Shown here: positions 8,469-17,872 of the stretch, in pieces
Layout: each line of letters starts with the position of its first letter
How positions within the stretch are numbered: position 1 is the stretch's first letter
NCBI GenBank assembly: GCA_947493165.1
Contig: CANLPY010000001.1
Span: 744,001-808,000 of the forward strand
Reading direction: 5' to 3'
Source: an uncultured Erythrobacter sp.
GTDB taxonomy: Bacteria; Pseudomonadota; Alphaproteobacteria; Sphingomonadales; Sphingomonadaceae
Length of the DNA: 64,000 nucleotides
Program-made: the position numbers and the translations under genes
The notes under the pieces: model-generated
What the model saw: the letters and a program-made list of their open reading frames with translations, nothing else
The model's database searches: none
Told to the model about the DNA's origin: nothing

Positions 8469-9760
8469 TTGCCTGCTCCATCTTTGGGATGCTGGTCAGG
8501 CCATTTGATCTCACGCTCGCGGGTCGCTTGCGCGGCCTGTTCTTCCAGATGCCAAGGCAGTTCTTCAAACACGTCTTCAAACATGGTTTTGAACGGATGA
8601 TGCAGGCCGTGGCCCAAGATGCCGTTCTTCTCGGCCTCTTTGGTGACTGCCTTCACTTCTTCTGCGCATTTGAGGTCCATCGCTTGTTGGCGGTCCTCAT
8701 CCCACTCACCGATTTCAATCAGGTGATTTTTGAGGCGCATGACGGGATCACCTAGCGGCCATTCCTCGCGTTCCTGAGCGCTGCGGTAGCCCGATGGATC
8801 ATCCGAGGTGGAATGCCCTTCGGCGCGGTAGGTAAAGTATTCAATCAGCGTTGGCCCCTGATTGGCGCGGGCGCGGTTCGCGGCCCATTGCTGCGCCGCG
8901 TAGCAAGCAAGCGCATCATTGCCATCAACCCGCAGGCCCGCGAGGCCATATCCGAGCGCGCGCGCAGCAAAGGTCGTCCGCTCTGACCCGGCGAAACCAG
9001 AGAAGCTGCTGATCGCCCATTGGTTGTTGATAACATTGAGGATAACCGGTGCATTGTAAACGGTCGCAAAGGTGCAGGCGCTGTGGAAATCGCCCTCTGC
9101 GGTTGAACCCTCGCCCACCCATGTCGCGGCAATCCGGCTGTCGCCTTTGATCGCGCTCGCCATGGCCCAGCCGACAGCCTGAGGCGTCTGCGTGGCAAGA
9201 TTGCCGGAGATGCTGAAAAAGCTGTGCTCGCGGCTCGAATACATGATCGGCAGCTGGCGGCCCTTCAGCTTGTCGCCCTTGTTCGAGTAGATCTGGTTGA
9301 TCATCTCGATCAGAGGATAGCCGCGCGCAATCAAAATGCCCTGCTGGCGGTAACTTGGGAAAACCATGTCATCACTGGCCAGCGCCATCGCGGCAGAGAC
9401 GCTGGTCGCCTCTTCCCCGGTGCATTTCATGTAAAACGATGTCTTGCCCTGACGCTGACCGCGGAACATCCGTTCGTCAAAGGCGCGGACCATCGCCATA
9501 TGGCCCAGCATTTCGCGCAAGGTATCAGGCGAAAGTTTGGGATCCCATGGCCCATGCGCCTTGTTGTCATCACCCAGCACTCGGACGAGGCCATAGGCCA
9601 AGTCCTTCATATCGCCCGGATCGCAGCCCTCGTCGGGGCGCGGCATCTTGCCCGGTTCACCCACATCGACATCAGCAAAGTTGACCGGATCGCCCGGACG
9701 CGAGCGAGGTTCTGGCACGTGGAGTGCCAATGCAGGTCTATTGGAGGCCTGTTCGGCCAT
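8465..9760 (-). CDS. bkdA1: branched-chain 2-oxoacid dehydrogenase E1 alpha subunit
   Basis: Alpha subunit of the E1 component, which binds thiamine diphosphate and decarboxylates branched-chain 2-oxo acids from Val, Leu and Ile. At 431 residues it has the long N-terminal extension typical of branched-chain E1 alpha. Motifs are MVRAFDERMFRGQRQGKTSFYM (residues about 89-110), VFPSYRQQGILIARGY, ISGNLATQTPQAVGWAMA, the ThDP block WVGEGSTAEGDFHSA followed by NVINNQWAISS, and the phosphorylation-loop region YRAEGHSTSDDPSGYR. It is the first gene of the operon; the 105-bp gap to thyA must contain its promoter. Confidence 0.94.
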   Translation of the reverse strand: MAEQASNRPALALHVPEPRSRPGDPVNFADVDVGEPGKMPRPDEGCDPGDMKDLAYGLVRVLGDDNKAHGPWDPKLSPDTLREMLGHMAMVRAFDERMFRGQRQGKTSFYMKCTGEEATSVSAAMALASDDMVFPSYRQQGILIARGYPLIEMINQIYSNKGDKLKGRQLPIMYSSREHSFFSISGNLATQTPQAVGWAMASAIKGDSRIAATWVGEGSTAEGDFHSACTFATVYNAPVILNVINNQWAISSFSGFAGSERTTFAARALGYGLAGLRVDGNDALACYAAQQWAANRARANQGPTLIEYFTYRAEGHSTSDDPSGYRSAQEREEWPLGDPVMRLKNHLIEIGEWDEDRQQAMDLKCAEEVKAVTKEAEKNGILGHGLHHPFKTMFEDVFEELPWHLEEQAAQATREREIKWPDQHPKDGAGK

Positions 9761-9865
9761 ATCTGCGCTCTCCCAATTGGATCGCCCACTCAGATGACGG
9801 GCTTACAATCATTGCTTTGAGGCGAACGATTATTTCACAGGTCCGAAGCGGTCAAGCGAACTCAG

Positions 9866-10846
9866 TTACACCGCAACAGGGGCCTTGATCGGAGGCAGCG
9901 GCGCGTAATCATGCACCACGAAATCCTCAATTTTGTAATCGAAAATTGTTTCAGGCTTGCGCGTGATCTCAAATCGCGGCGCGCTCTGCGGCTCGCGACT
10001 CAGTTGCTCAGTGATCAAGTCGCTGTGATTTAGATAGAGATGCACGTCCCCGCCCATCCAAATGAGCTCGCCCGGCTGCATGCCTGTTTGCTGCGCCATC
10101 ATGCAGGTCAGCAGCGCGGCGGACCACAGGTTGAACGGCAGGCCCAGCGCAACATCGCAGCTGCGTTGATACAGCACGCAATTAAGCCGCGCATCCTTAC
10201 CTGATCCATCGACATGGAATTGATAGGTTTTGTGACACGGGGGCAGCGCCATCTGGTCAAGCTCGGCCACATTCCACCCTTCGATGATGTGCCGCCGACT
10301 GCCAGGGGAATTCCTCAGGCTATCAACAACTTGTGCGACTTGGTTGATGCCCTCTCCGCGCTCATAAAGCCCATCTTTGCGATAACGATAAGTGGGCCAA
10401 TCGACCCATTGCTTGCCGTAAACCGGGCCCAGATCGCCCCACTTTTTCGCGAAATCTTCGTCATCCGCGATGCGCTGAACAAAATTATCGAGCGCAATTT
10501 CCTCGCCCGTCGCCCTCACGTAATTCGCGTGCGGCCACTCGTTCCAGATCTTAACGCCTTGCAGCACCAGCGGGCGAATGTTGGTTTCGCCTGTCAGGAA
10601 CCACAGCATCTCGCGCGTCGCCGTCTTCCAATAGACGCGCTTCGTCGTGAGCAGCGGCATCGCGCCATCCGCCAAATCATAGCGCAATTGCGCGCCTACA
10701 ACCGACCGTGTGCCGATACCTGTGCGATCGCTGCGCTCGCTGCCTTCCTCCCAAATGCGCCGCATCAGATCGAGATATTGCCATTCAGGATGCCCCGGCC
10801 CGTGAAGCTCGGATGGAATCGTTTGGGATGTATCAAGCGTAACCAT
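9866..10846 (-). CDS. thyA: thymidylate synthase
   Basis: Folate-dependent enzyme that methylates dUMP to dTMP. I chose the ATG at 10846 (MVTLDTSQTIPSELHGPGHP), giving 326 residues; the reading frame extends upstream but without conserved sequence. Active-site motif LPPCHKTYQF places the nucleophile at Cys204. Other family blocks are DRTGIGTRSVVGAQLRYDL, WFLTGETNIRPL, GDLGPVYGKQW, QRSCDVALGLPFN and the dUMP contact DVHLYLNH. It exceeds the 264-residue E. coli enzyme because of insertions near residues 112-137 and 155-165, similar in place to the longer Lactobacillus-type enzyme. It is a single gene with tRNA-Pro upstream on the other strand. Confidence 0.96.
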   Translation of the reverse strand: MVTLDTSQTIPSELHGPGHPEWQYLDLMRRIWEEGSERSDRTGIGTRSVVGAQLRYDLADGAMPLLTTKRVYWKTATREMLWFLTGETNIRPLVLQGVKIWNEWPHANYVRATGEEIALDNFVQRIADDEDFAKKWGDLGPVYGKQWVDWPTYRYRKDGLYERGEGINQVAQVVDSLRNSPGSRRHIIEGWNVAELDQMALPPCHKTYQFHVDGSGKDARLNCVLYQRSCDVALGLPFNLWSAALLTCMMAQQTGMQPGELIWMGGDVHLYLNHSDLITEQLSREPQSAPRFEITRKPETIFDYKIEDFVVHDYAPLPPIKAPVAV

Positions 10847-10970
10847 GCACAAAACTATAGTCAGCAAATGCCTGCTTGCCACCCTGCCAATCCACACTTA
10901 TAGGCCGCGCCGTACTTCGTCCTGCCGGCGTCCATTTTATGGAGCCAGCGCCGCGCAGGACGATACCGGT

Positions 10971-11047
10971 CGGGGAGTGGCGCAGCCAGGTAGCGCACCT
11001 GTTTTGGGTACAGGGGGTCGGAGGTTCGAATCCTCTCTCCCCGACCA
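10971..11047 (+). tRNA. tRNA-Pro (TGG)
   Basis: Acceptor CGGGGAG pairs with CTCCCCG. The anticodon arm is CCTGT TTTGGGT ACAGG with anticodon TGG, the T arm has GGTTCGAATCC, the discriminator is A and CCA is encoded. Total 77 nt, all four arms intact. Confidence 0.97.
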
Positions 11048-11089
11048 GTATCTTTCAATGATAGAAGCCCATAATCGGCGGCCCTTGGC

Positions 11090-11545
11090 CTAAACGATTC
11101 GATCAGCAATAAAGCCAAGCGCGATTGTAAGCGTGCCCAAGCCCAATGACAGATGCCAGCGCATTTGCAGGAACTCCCGCTCCGCAAAGCCTAAGGCCCG
11201 GTCGATAAACGGGCTAAGCGCAATCAGAGCGCCGAGATACATTAGCGCCGGGCCGGGCCAATCCCACCCGAACGTCCACGGCATAAACAGCGCGAGCGCG
11301 ATCAGGCTGGGCAATACCGCGAACAAATAAGCGCCAGCGCCAGCATTGCCTTTCGCCAAGGCTTGCCCCCACCACACACCGCCAAGAAAGCTAAAGATCA
11401 GGGCAGCATAAGCAAACCCGCCTGCCAGCGCGGAATAGGCATATTCGTGACCCGTGCCCGCCAGCGTCACGCAAATGATCTGGGGCAATAGGCCCGCATA
11501 GCCAAGCGCGCGCGCCGCCGGTGTCAGTGTGGGTTGCAAGGACAT
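11090..11545 (-). CDS. DUF3429 family membrane protein
   Basis: Inner-membrane protein of 151 residues from the ATG at 11545 (MSLQPTLTPAARALGYAGLLP). I count five hydrophobic segments, including the block AALIFSFLGGVWWGQALAKG that is characteristic of the DUF3429 family, then LFAVLPSLIALALFM, a Pro-Gly turn, LMYLGALIALSPFIDRAL, and a last helix SLGLGTLTIALGFIA. The function of the family is not known. It is divergent from the Pmp3-like gene across about 200 bp and convergent with tRNA-Pro. The upstream residues MIAGTC in the frame are less likely to be translated. No catalytic motif is visible. Confidence 0.82.
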   Translation of the reverse strand: MSLQPTLTPAARALGYAGLLPQIICVTLAGTGHEYAYSALAGGFAYAALIFSFLGGVWWGQALAKGNAGAGAYLFAVLPSLIALALFMPWTFGWDWPGPALMYLGALIALSPFIDRALGFAEREFLQMRWHLSLGLGTLTIALGFIADRIV

Positions 11546-11752
11546 ACATGTGCCAGCGATCACGCGCGATGATCGTTCCCAAACTCGTAGAGTTTGCCGC
11601 CGCTGATTAGCAGCAAGTCACCGTAAACTCGTTATATTACAATTTGTTCCGAGAGCTTTTTCGGAACATCAGTGCGAGCGGCCCGTTGTTTGGGCATACT
11701 GCGGCGCGATATTGCGTCGTTATCATACGAACCAAAAGGGACATGATTACCA

Positions 11753-11935
11753 ATGCTCGCAATCATTACATTGATCGCAACCATTCTACTTCCACCACTC
11801 GGCGTAGCCCTAAAGCACGGCCTTGATCGCGATTTCTGGATCAATTTGATCCTAACGATCATTCTTTTCGTGCCCGGACTGATCCACGGCATTTATGTAA
11901 ACTACCTGCGTGGCGGTGGGCGAGCACTCGCGTAA
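11753..11935 (+). CDS. YqaE/Pmp3 family membrane protein
   Basis: A 60-residue proteolipid with two transmembrane helices, LAIITLIATILLPPLGVAL and INLILTIILFVPGLIHGIY, the fixed architecture of the UPF0057/Pmp3 family. The PPLGV turn in helix 1 and PGxIHGIY in helix 2 are the family hallmarks. Plant and yeast relatives affect membrane potential and salt tolerance, and bacterial members are often stress-induced; the role here is inferred only. An AAAGGGA sequence 12 bases before the ATG is a plausible ribosome site. A hairpin terminator follows the gene. Confidence 0.9.
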   Translation: MLAIITLIATILLPPLGVALKHGLDRDFWINLILTIILFVPGLIHGIYVNYLRGGGRALA

Positions 11936-11962
11936 TCTGACCATCAAAATTTAAGTAATGAG

Positions 11963-11997
11963 CGGCCTCGGGATACATTCCGGGGCCGTTTCGTTTT
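11963..11997 (+). terminator. rho-independent terminator after the Pmp3-like gene
   Basis: Arms CGGCCTCGG (11963-11971) and CCGGGGCCG (11980-11988), paired with one G-T wobble, enclose an 8-base loop and are followed by a T-rich tail (TTTCGTTTTG). It lies between the small membrane protein gene and the UbiB-like gene on the same strand. Confidence 0.75.
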
Positions 11998-12034
11998 GTG
12001 CGTGAAGCCCGATTGGCGTAACGATGCGAAACCC

Positions 12035-13393
12035 ATGACAGACGACCGTTCCGATAAAAAGCGCCAACGCACTGTCCCCTCCAGCAGGCTGGCGCGCTTT
12101 GGAACGTTTGGCCGGCTCGCGGGCGGCGTTGCTGGCGGGATGATGGCTGAGGGCGCGCGGCGATTGGCTAGCGGTGAGAACATCAACGCGCGCGATCTTA
12201 TGCTGACCCCCGGCAATGTTCAGCGGATGACGGACCGCCTCTCTCACCTGCGCGGCGCGGCGATGAAAATGGGGCAGATGATCAGCATGGATTCGGGCGA
12301 CTTCCTGCCGCCAGAACTCGGCAAGATTCTAGCAACCTTGCGCGATCAGGCGAATTTCATGCCCGCGCGGCAACTTGACGGCGTGCTGAAACAGGAATGG
12401 GGGCCGGACTGGCGCAAGCAATTTCGCTGGTTCAACCCGCGCCCCATCGCCGCTGCCAGCATCGGCCAGGTGCACAAGGCGCTGACCCGCGATGGTCAGG
12501 AGCTCGCGATTAAGGTGCAATATCCCGGCATCGCCGACAGCATCGACAGCGATGTCGACAATGTGATGACCTTGCTTCGCGTATCAGGCTTTGCGCCGCC
12601 AGAGCTGGAGATCGACGCGCTGCTGACCGAGGCCAAGAAACAGCTGCACGAAGAGGCGGATTACCACCGCGAAGGCGCGCAGATGGAAATGTATCGGGAG
12701 CGGCTGGCGGGCGATGAAGGCTTTGTCGTCCCGCGCCTGCATAAAGAGCTGACCCGCGACCGCATTTTGGCGATGAGCTTTGAAGAAGGCTCCTCGATTG
12801 AGGCGCTGGAGAACGAGCCTGCTGAGCGCCGCGATGCAGTGTTTGCGAATCTGATCCGTCTGGTGGCGCGCGAATTGTTTGAATTTGGCGTGATGCAGAC
12901 CGACCCCAACTTCGCCAACTTCCTATTCCGCAAGGAAACGGGGCAGATCGTCCTGCTCGACTTTGGCGCCTGCCGTGATGTCGACCCGGACGTTGGCAAT
13001 GCTTATCGCCGTCTGCTCGCCGCCGGGTTGGAGGGCGATAAGGACAAGGTGCGCGAGGAAACAATCGCTGCCGGTTTTATGCTGCCCATCGTGGTCGAGA
13101 AACACGGCGAGCGCGTCGACAAAATGATCGACATTGTCGTGAATGAAATGCGCGAGGACAAGAAATTCGACTTTGGCGATAGGTCATTCGTACCGCTGCT
13201 ACGCGATGAAGGCTGGGCAATTGCGCAGGATAAAGACACCTGGGCCTTTCCGCCGGTTGAAACCCTGTTCGTTCAGCGCAAGGTGAGCGGCACGGCGCTG
13301 CTCGGCGCGCGGCTGAAAGCACAGGTAAACATCCGCCGGATTACGGAAGAGGTGCTTGGGTCAACCAAGCCGCTACCAGCAAAGGCGGCTTAG
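12035..13393 (+). CDS. UbiB/ABC1 (AarF) family atypical kinase
   Basis: Protein-kinase-like ATPase of the ABC1/UbiB family, associated in other organisms with ubiquinone biosynthesis and lipid handling. It has 452 residues from the ATG at 12035 (MTDDRSDKKRQRTVPSSRL). Family motifs: the KxGQ signature AAMKMGQMISMDSGDFLP, the alanine-rich loop AAASIGQVHKA, the lysine-containing ELAIKVQYPG, the catalytic block QTDPNFANFLF and the DFG-like LLDFGACRDVD. No transmembrane segment is visible at the C-terminus, unlike E. coli UbiB, so it may belong to the soluble ABC1 branch rather than being the ubiquinone gene itself. Its stop overlaps the convergent DUF885 gene by 4 bp. Confidence 0.9.
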   Translation: MTDDRSDKKRQRTVPSSRLARFGTFGRLAGGVAGGMMAEGARRLASGENINARDLMLTPGNVQRMTDRLSHLRGAAMKMGQMISMDSGDFLPPELGKILATLRDQANFMPARQLDGVLKQEWGPDWRKQFRWFNPRPIAAASIGQVHKALTRDGQELAIKVQYPGIADSIDSDVDNVMTLLRVSGFAPPELEIDALLTEAKKQLHEEADYHREGAQMEMYRERLAGDEGFVVPRLHKELTRDRILAMSFEEGSSIEALENEPAERRDAVFANLIRLVARELFEFGVMQTDPNFANFLFRKETGQIVLLDFGACRDVDPDVGNAYRRLLAAGLEGDKDKVREETIAAGFMLPIVVEKHGERVDKMIDIVVNEMREDKKFDFGDRSFVPLLRDEGWAIAQDKDTWAFPPVETLFVQRKVSGTALLGARLKAQVNIRRITEEVLGSTKPLPAKAA

Positions 13394-15210
13394 TTTTGGG
13401 CAGCCGCCGCATCAGCAGCGTCTTGAACAACTGCTGTGGCATCGGCGACCATCATTGCGCCTACTATCCACCGATCAACATGCTCTTCCAGCACATCGAG
13501 CGGCACTGAGCCATTCTCTAACACCGTATCGTGGAACGCACGCAGGTCGAAGTTCGCGCCAAGCCGACCCTCCGCCCGCTTGCGCAGCTCGCGAATTTTC
13601 AACTCACCCACTTTGTAAGCCAGCGCCTGTCCCGGCCAGGTGATATAGCGATTGACCTCCGCATCGATATTGGCAGGCGAGAGCGCGGTGTTATCAAGCA
13701 TGTAGTCGACCGCTTGCTGCTTGCTCCAGCCCTTTGAATGGATGCCGGTGTCGACCACCAGACGTGTCGCGCGCCACATTTCATAGGACAGCCGCCCCAT
13801 TTCCTTCGCGGGCGTATCATACAGCCCCATCTCAATCCCTAGCCGCTCTGAATAAAGCCCCCAGCCCTCAACAAACGCCGTGAAATAAGTGCCATTTGCG
13901 CGCAGCGGGTGGATGTCCAATTCCTGCTGCAAAGAGATTTGATGGTGGTGCCCCGGCACCGCCTCGTGCACGCCCAGCGCGGGCAATTCCCACAGCGGGC
14001 GCTGATCCAGCTCGGTCGTGTTCAAGCGGTAAATGCCCGCCTGTCCGGTCTTTAGCGAACCCGGCTCATAATAAGCGGTGGTGTTGCCCGGAGCCTGCGC
14101 CGCAGGGATCGGGGAGACGGTATAGGGATTGCGCGGCAATCGGCCAAACAGCTTGGGCATGAACCCATCAATGTGCTTCGCCAGCGCCTGCGTGTATTCC
14201 AGATACTCATCCGCATCGGTCATGTAATATTGCGGATCGGTGCGCAGATGCTCGATAAAGGCCTCGCGCGTGTCATATCCGGCAGAGGCAGCCACTTCGA
14301 CCATTTCTGCCCGGATGCGCGCGACTTCTGATAGGCCTAGATTGTGGACCTCATCCGCGGTCATGTTGGTCGTGGTGAAGCTCTTTACGAGGTGGTCGTA
14401 GTAAGATTTGCCATTTTGGGTGGCGAGAATTCCCGGAGTTCCGGTGCGGCAATTGGGAGCATATTCCTCGGTGTAGAACGTAAGGAATTCGCGGTACGCT
14501 GGCAGCACAACCTGCTCAATTGCCTCGCGCCCGCGCGATTTCAAATCCTGCCATTGTGCGTCTGTGACGGAAGCGGGCCGATCACCAGAGAATGGCCTCC
14601 AGAATGGAGAGGATGTGTAATCGTCGACAATCTGGCTAGCAATCCGACTTTCTAAACCCTCCATCGGTTCGCAAGGCTGGACCAGTGGGCGCACCCAATC
14701 CAGGGCCACCCTACTGCGCTCAATGCCATCAGCATTGACTTGCGCATACCCGCGCAACCGCCCGATATAACTTTCATAATCGGCCATGCTGAAGAATGGA
14801 GAACGATTTGGGAGCGAGGCAAAATTGGTAAACCAGCCGCCGCGATTGGTAAAGATCATGTAGCGAGCTTGGGAAAATCCAAGCCTGGTGACCGCATTTT
14901 CCATGCTGCGTTTCAAAACGGCGTAATCGACTTGCAGGTCGACTGGCAACCGATCCGCATCAATCACATTCAATCGCTTTAGAAACTCATTGCTGCGAGT
15001 TTGACTACGGCTAACTTCAACGATCGAAAGGTCGCCTAGCTTGCCGTCACCGCGTCTGTCGCCAATGCTCGTGGCCAAAAGCGGATCCGCATCAAGCGTC
15101 GCCTGCCACACCTCTTCGCGAAGCTCTTCATAATCCTCAACTGGCCCCGCATAGGCGGGCGCGGAAAGGCAGGTGGCAGCAAGTGCGAAAGCGGCGATCA
15201 TTGAACGCAT
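13390..15210 (-). CDS. secreted DUF885 metallopeptidase-like protein
   Basis: Predicted exported zinc-peptidase-like protein of 606 residues. The ATG at 15210 has AGGAG at good spacing and gives the signal peptide MRSMIAAFALAATCLSAPAYA with an AYA cleavage site; longer starts were rejected for this reason. The zinc motif HEAVPGHHHQ, an HExxPGHH variant of the gluzincin HExxH, lies near residue 410, followed by the downstream acid region FVEGWGLYSERLGIEMG. DUF885 proteins are widespread in Sphingomonadales, often several per genome, and their substrates are unknown; peptide hydrolysis in the periplasm is inferred. Divergent from the phosphatase gene across 64 bp. Confidence 0.9.
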   Translation of the reverse strand: MRSMIAAFALAATCLSAPAYAGPVEDYEELREEVWQATLDADPLLATSIGDRRGDGKLGDLSIVEVSRSQTRSNEFLKRLNVIDADRLPVDLQVDYAVLKRSMENAVTRLGFSQARYMIFTNRGGWFTNFASLPNRSPFFSMADYESYIGRLRGYAQVNADGIERSRVALDWVRPLVQPCEPMEGLESRIASQIVDDYTSSPFWRPFSGDRPASVTDAQWQDLKSRGREAIEQVVLPAYREFLTFYTEEYAPNCRTGTPGILATQNGKSYYDHLVKSFTTTNMTADEVHNLGLSEVARIRAEMVEVAASAGYDTREAFIEHLRTDPQYYMTDADEYLEYTQALAKHIDGFMPKLFGRLPRNPYTVSPIPAAQAPGNTTAYYEPGSLKTGQAGIYRLNTTELDQRPLWELPALGVHEAVPGHHHQISLQQELDIHPLRANGTYFTAFVEGWGLYSERLGIEMGLYDTPAKEMGRLSYEMWRATRLVVDTGIHSKGWSKQQAVDYMLDNTALSPANIDAEVNRYITWPGQALAYKVGELKIRELRKRAEGRLGANFDLRAFHDTVLENGSVPLDVLEEHVDRWIVGAMMVADATAVVQDAADAAAAQN

Positions 15211-15274
15211 GAAATTGTCTCCTGTTGGCATACGCATATTGCGCAAGGCCACCGCGGTCCAGTATGGTTATGCC

Positions 15275-15736
15275 ATGACAAAACCTGCGCTGCTGTTCGT
15301 ATGCCTTGGCAATATCTGCCGCTCACCCTTGGCCGAAGGGGCGATGCGCGCTGCTGCTGCGAAAGCTGGGCTGGATGTTGAGGTCGATAGCTGCGGCACA
15401 TCGGCCTATCACATTGGTTCGCTGCCTGACCCGCGCTCAGTCGATACAGCAGCGGCAAAGGGCGTAGACATAACCGATCAGCGCGGGCGGCAATTGGTGG
15501 CGGAAGACTTTGCCCGCTTCACCCATATCTTCGCGATGGATCACCAGAACTTGCGCAATATAGAAGCGGTGCGACCAGCGGGTTCAGACACGCATGTCTC
15601 GCTGCTCATGGATTTGGTGCCGGGCCGCGAGGGCGCAGCAATTGCCGATCCATATTATGATGGTGAGGGCCATTTTGGCGCGACTTGGGAAGACGTTTGG
15701 ATGGCAGCAGAGGCTCTGGTAGATCGCTTTCGCTAA
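15275..15736 (+). CDS. low-molecular-weight protein-tyrosine phosphatase family protein
   Basis: Cytoplasmic phosphatase of 153 residues. The active-site loop CLGNICRSPLAEGAM carries the CX5R(S/T) signature with nucleophile Cys10 and Arg16, and the general-acid region is IADPYYDGEGHF near residue 130. The ATG at 15275 was chosen because it places the P-loop at the usual position next to the N-terminus; upstream codons are not conserved. It stands alone, divergent from the DUF885 gene and convergent with recG (3-bp gap). In bacteria such enzymes act on tyrosine kinases of polysaccharide export or on arsenate; no such partner is nearby, so the substrate is unknown. Confidence 0.92.
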   Translation: MTKPALLFVCLGNICRSPLAEGAMRAAAAKAGLDVEVDSCGTSAYHIGSLPDPRSVDTAAAKGVDITDQRGRQLVAEDFARFTHIFAMDHQNLRNIEAVRPAGSDTHVSLLMDLVPGREGAAIADPYYDGEGHFGATWEDVWMAAEALVDRFR

Positions 15737-15739
15737 AAG

Positions 15740-17815
15740 CTAACCGCCGCGCAGCAGCTGCACACCCCAATCGCGTTCAAACAGATACAGCAATTGCCGC
15801 GCTGCCTCACCGCGCTCGCTTGTCAGCCCCCCATCGCGCTCCATCAGAAGGCGCGCATCGCTATGCGCGACAGGCAGCAGGCGCTGCGTCTGATCAAGGT
15901 CAGCGATACGAAACGCCGCTTCGCCCGATTGCCGCGTGCCAAGCAATTCGCCGCCTCCGCGCAGCTCCAAATCTTCCTCCGCGATGCGAAAGCCGTCCTG
16001 CGTTTCACGCATCAGGGCGAGCCGTTTTTTGCCCGTCTCCGACAATTCATTGCCGCGCAGCAGCAAGCACACCGATTTCTCACTGCCCCGCCCCACGCGC
16101 CCGCGCAATTGGTGCAATTGCGCAAGGCCAAATCGTTCCGCCTGCTCAATCACCATCAACGTGGCAGCAGGAACATCAACGCCGACTTCGATGACTGTGG
16201 TGGCGACCAGCAGCTTTGCTTTGCCGCTGGCGAATTGCTCCATCGCGGCGTCTTTTTCTTCTGGTTTGAGCTGCCCGTGGACCATCACCACGTCGTTGCC
16301 AAACCGCTCCTTCAACGCAGCATAACGCGCCTCTGCCGCGGCTATATCATCGGCCTGAAACGCGCCGTTCATTTCGCGCACCATCGGGCACACCCAGTAG
16401 GCCTGCTGCCCGCCTGCGATATGGCGCGCGGCGCCCGCGACCACATCTTCCATCCGATCTTGCGCGACCACTACGGTGTCGATTGCCTGCCGACCGGGTG
16501 GAAGCTCATCCAACCGGCTCACATCCATTTCGCCATATTGCGCCAGTGTAAGACTGCGCGGGATCGGCGTTGCTGTCATCGCCAGCGTGTGCGGTGCGCG
16601 CTTGCCCTTGCCGGCCAATTGCAGACGCTGCGCGACGCCAAACCGGTGCTGCTCATCAATCACGACCAGCGCCAGATCCTTGTAATTCACCGTGTCCTGA
16701 AAGATCGCGTGCGTGCCGACCAGAATGTCGATCGAGCCATCGAGCAACCCCATCAGCAAGCCTTCACGCTCTTTGCCCTTGGCCCGGCCGGTGAGCAGCG
16801 CAACCTCCACTCCGGTTGGCGCGGCCATTGTTCGCAAAGTCTCGTAATGCTGGCGCGCGAGGATTTCGGTTGGTGCAAGCAATGCTGCCTGCTTGCCGGC
16901 CTCATTCGCGATCAGCATTGCTTCCAGCGCGACCACCGTCTTACCCGCGCCGACATCGCCCTGCAGCAGCCGAAGCATCGGCGCTTCCTGTGCCAAATCG
17001 CCTTCAATCTCACCAATCGAACGCGTCTGCGCGCCTGTTAGCGCAAATGGCAGGTCAAGTTTGGCGCGCAAACGCCCATCTCCCGCCAGTGCTTGGCCCT
17101 TGCGCCGCCTGCCCTCTGCACGCACCAGCAGCAGCGCGAGCGAATTGGCCAGCAGCTCATCGTAAGCAAGCCGGTCGCGCGCCTTCGCGTTCTGGTCTTT
17201 ATGAGAAAGGTGCAGCGCATCGTGCCAGCTTGGCCAGACCTCTTTGTCCAGCTGACTCGGTTCAATCCATTCGGACAGCTGCGGCAAGCGTTCTAAAGCC
17301 TGCGCTGTCAACCCGGCCATGCGCGGCTGCGTAAGTCCTTCTGACAGCGGATAGACCGGCTCATTCAAGCGAGAAAGATGCGCAGCGCTGTCCTTTTCAA
17401 CGTGATCAGGATGGACGATTTGAAGCATATCGCCATAGCGATCGAGCCGCCCGGCGATCCAGCGCTTCTCCCCCACGGGAAGCAGCTTTTTCGCGGTGTA
17501 GGATGCGCGGCCAAAATAAGTGAGCGCGCAAATATTGCCCGCCGTATCTGCTGCTAATACTCTGTAAGGGCCGCGACCGGGATTGCGCGGGGCGCGGTGC
17601 TCCGTCGGGGTCAGCCCGATGATCACTTGCTCGCCTTCTGCCGCCGCATCCAGATCATCGACCACGCGGCGCGTCACAAACCGTTCTGGCAGGTGATAGG
17701 CCAGGTCCTTCACTCGCGTCAGGCCAAGCTTCTCCAGCGGCTTCATGAGCTTTGGCCCAACGCCTTCAAGCGCGTCGCTTTCAACAAACAGGGGGTTGAG
17801 GATATCGGGCCGCAT
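15740..17815 (-). CDS. recG: ATP-dependent DNA helicase RecG
   Basis: Superfamily-2 translocase that remodels stalled replication forks and branched DNA. It has 691 residues from the ATG at 17815 (MRPDILNPLFVESDALEGVG); a longer open frame continues through the sdhE promoter and gene and was rejected. The wedge domain (OB fold) spans about residues 50-150. Motor motifs are the Walker A LLQGDVGAGKTVVA, Walker B VVIDEQHRFGV, motif III TLAMTATPIPRSL, and the C-terminal helicase blocks TTVIEVGVDVP and QLRGRVGRG. It is divergent from sdhE (57-bp gap) and ends beside the convergent phosphatase gene. recG-sdhE-mfd is a familiar alphaproteobacterial order. Confidence 0.96.
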   Translation of the reverse strand: MRPDILNPLFVESDALEGVGPKLMKPLEKLGLTRVKDLAYHLPERFVTRRVVDDLDAAAEGEQVIIGLTPTEHRAPRNPGRGPYRVLAADTAGNICALTYFGRASYTAKKLLPVGEKRWIAGRLDRYGDMLQIVHPDHVEKDSAAHLSRLNEPVYPLSEGLTQPRMAGLTAQALERLPQLSEWIEPSQLDKEVWPSWHDALHLSHKDQNAKARDRLAYDELLANSLALLLVRAEGRRRKGQALAGDGRLRAKLDLPFALTGAQTRSIGEIEGDLAQEAPMLRLLQGDVGAGKTVVALEAMLIANEAGKQAALLAPTEILARQHYETLRTMAAPTGVEVALLTGRAKGKEREGLLMGLLDGSIDILVGTHAIFQDTVNYKDLALVVIDEQHRFGVAQRLQLAGKGKRAPHTLAMTATPIPRSLTLAQYGEMDVSRLDELPPGRQAIDTVVVAQDRMEDVVAGAARHIAGGQQAYWVCPMVREMNGAFQADDIAAAEARYAALKERFGNDVVMVHGQLKPEEKDAAMEQFASGKAKLLVATTVIEVGVDVPAATLMVIEQAERFGLAQLHQLRGRVGRGSEKSVCLLLRGNELSETGKKRLALMRETQDGFRIAEEDLELRGGGELLGTRQSGEAAFRIADLDQTQRLLPVAHSDARLLMERDGGLTSERGEAARQLLYLFERDWGVQLLRGG

Positions 17816-17872
17816 ATCGCAGCTATCTATACCCGCTTGCGCGCTCTTGGCGAGTGTCCTAGGCGGCGCGGC

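Noticed and set aside
15794..17041. Long plus-strand open frame (415 codons) opposite recG
   Set aside because: It is the complementary reading of a well-supported recG; the composition is shadow-like, rich in His, Arg and Gln.
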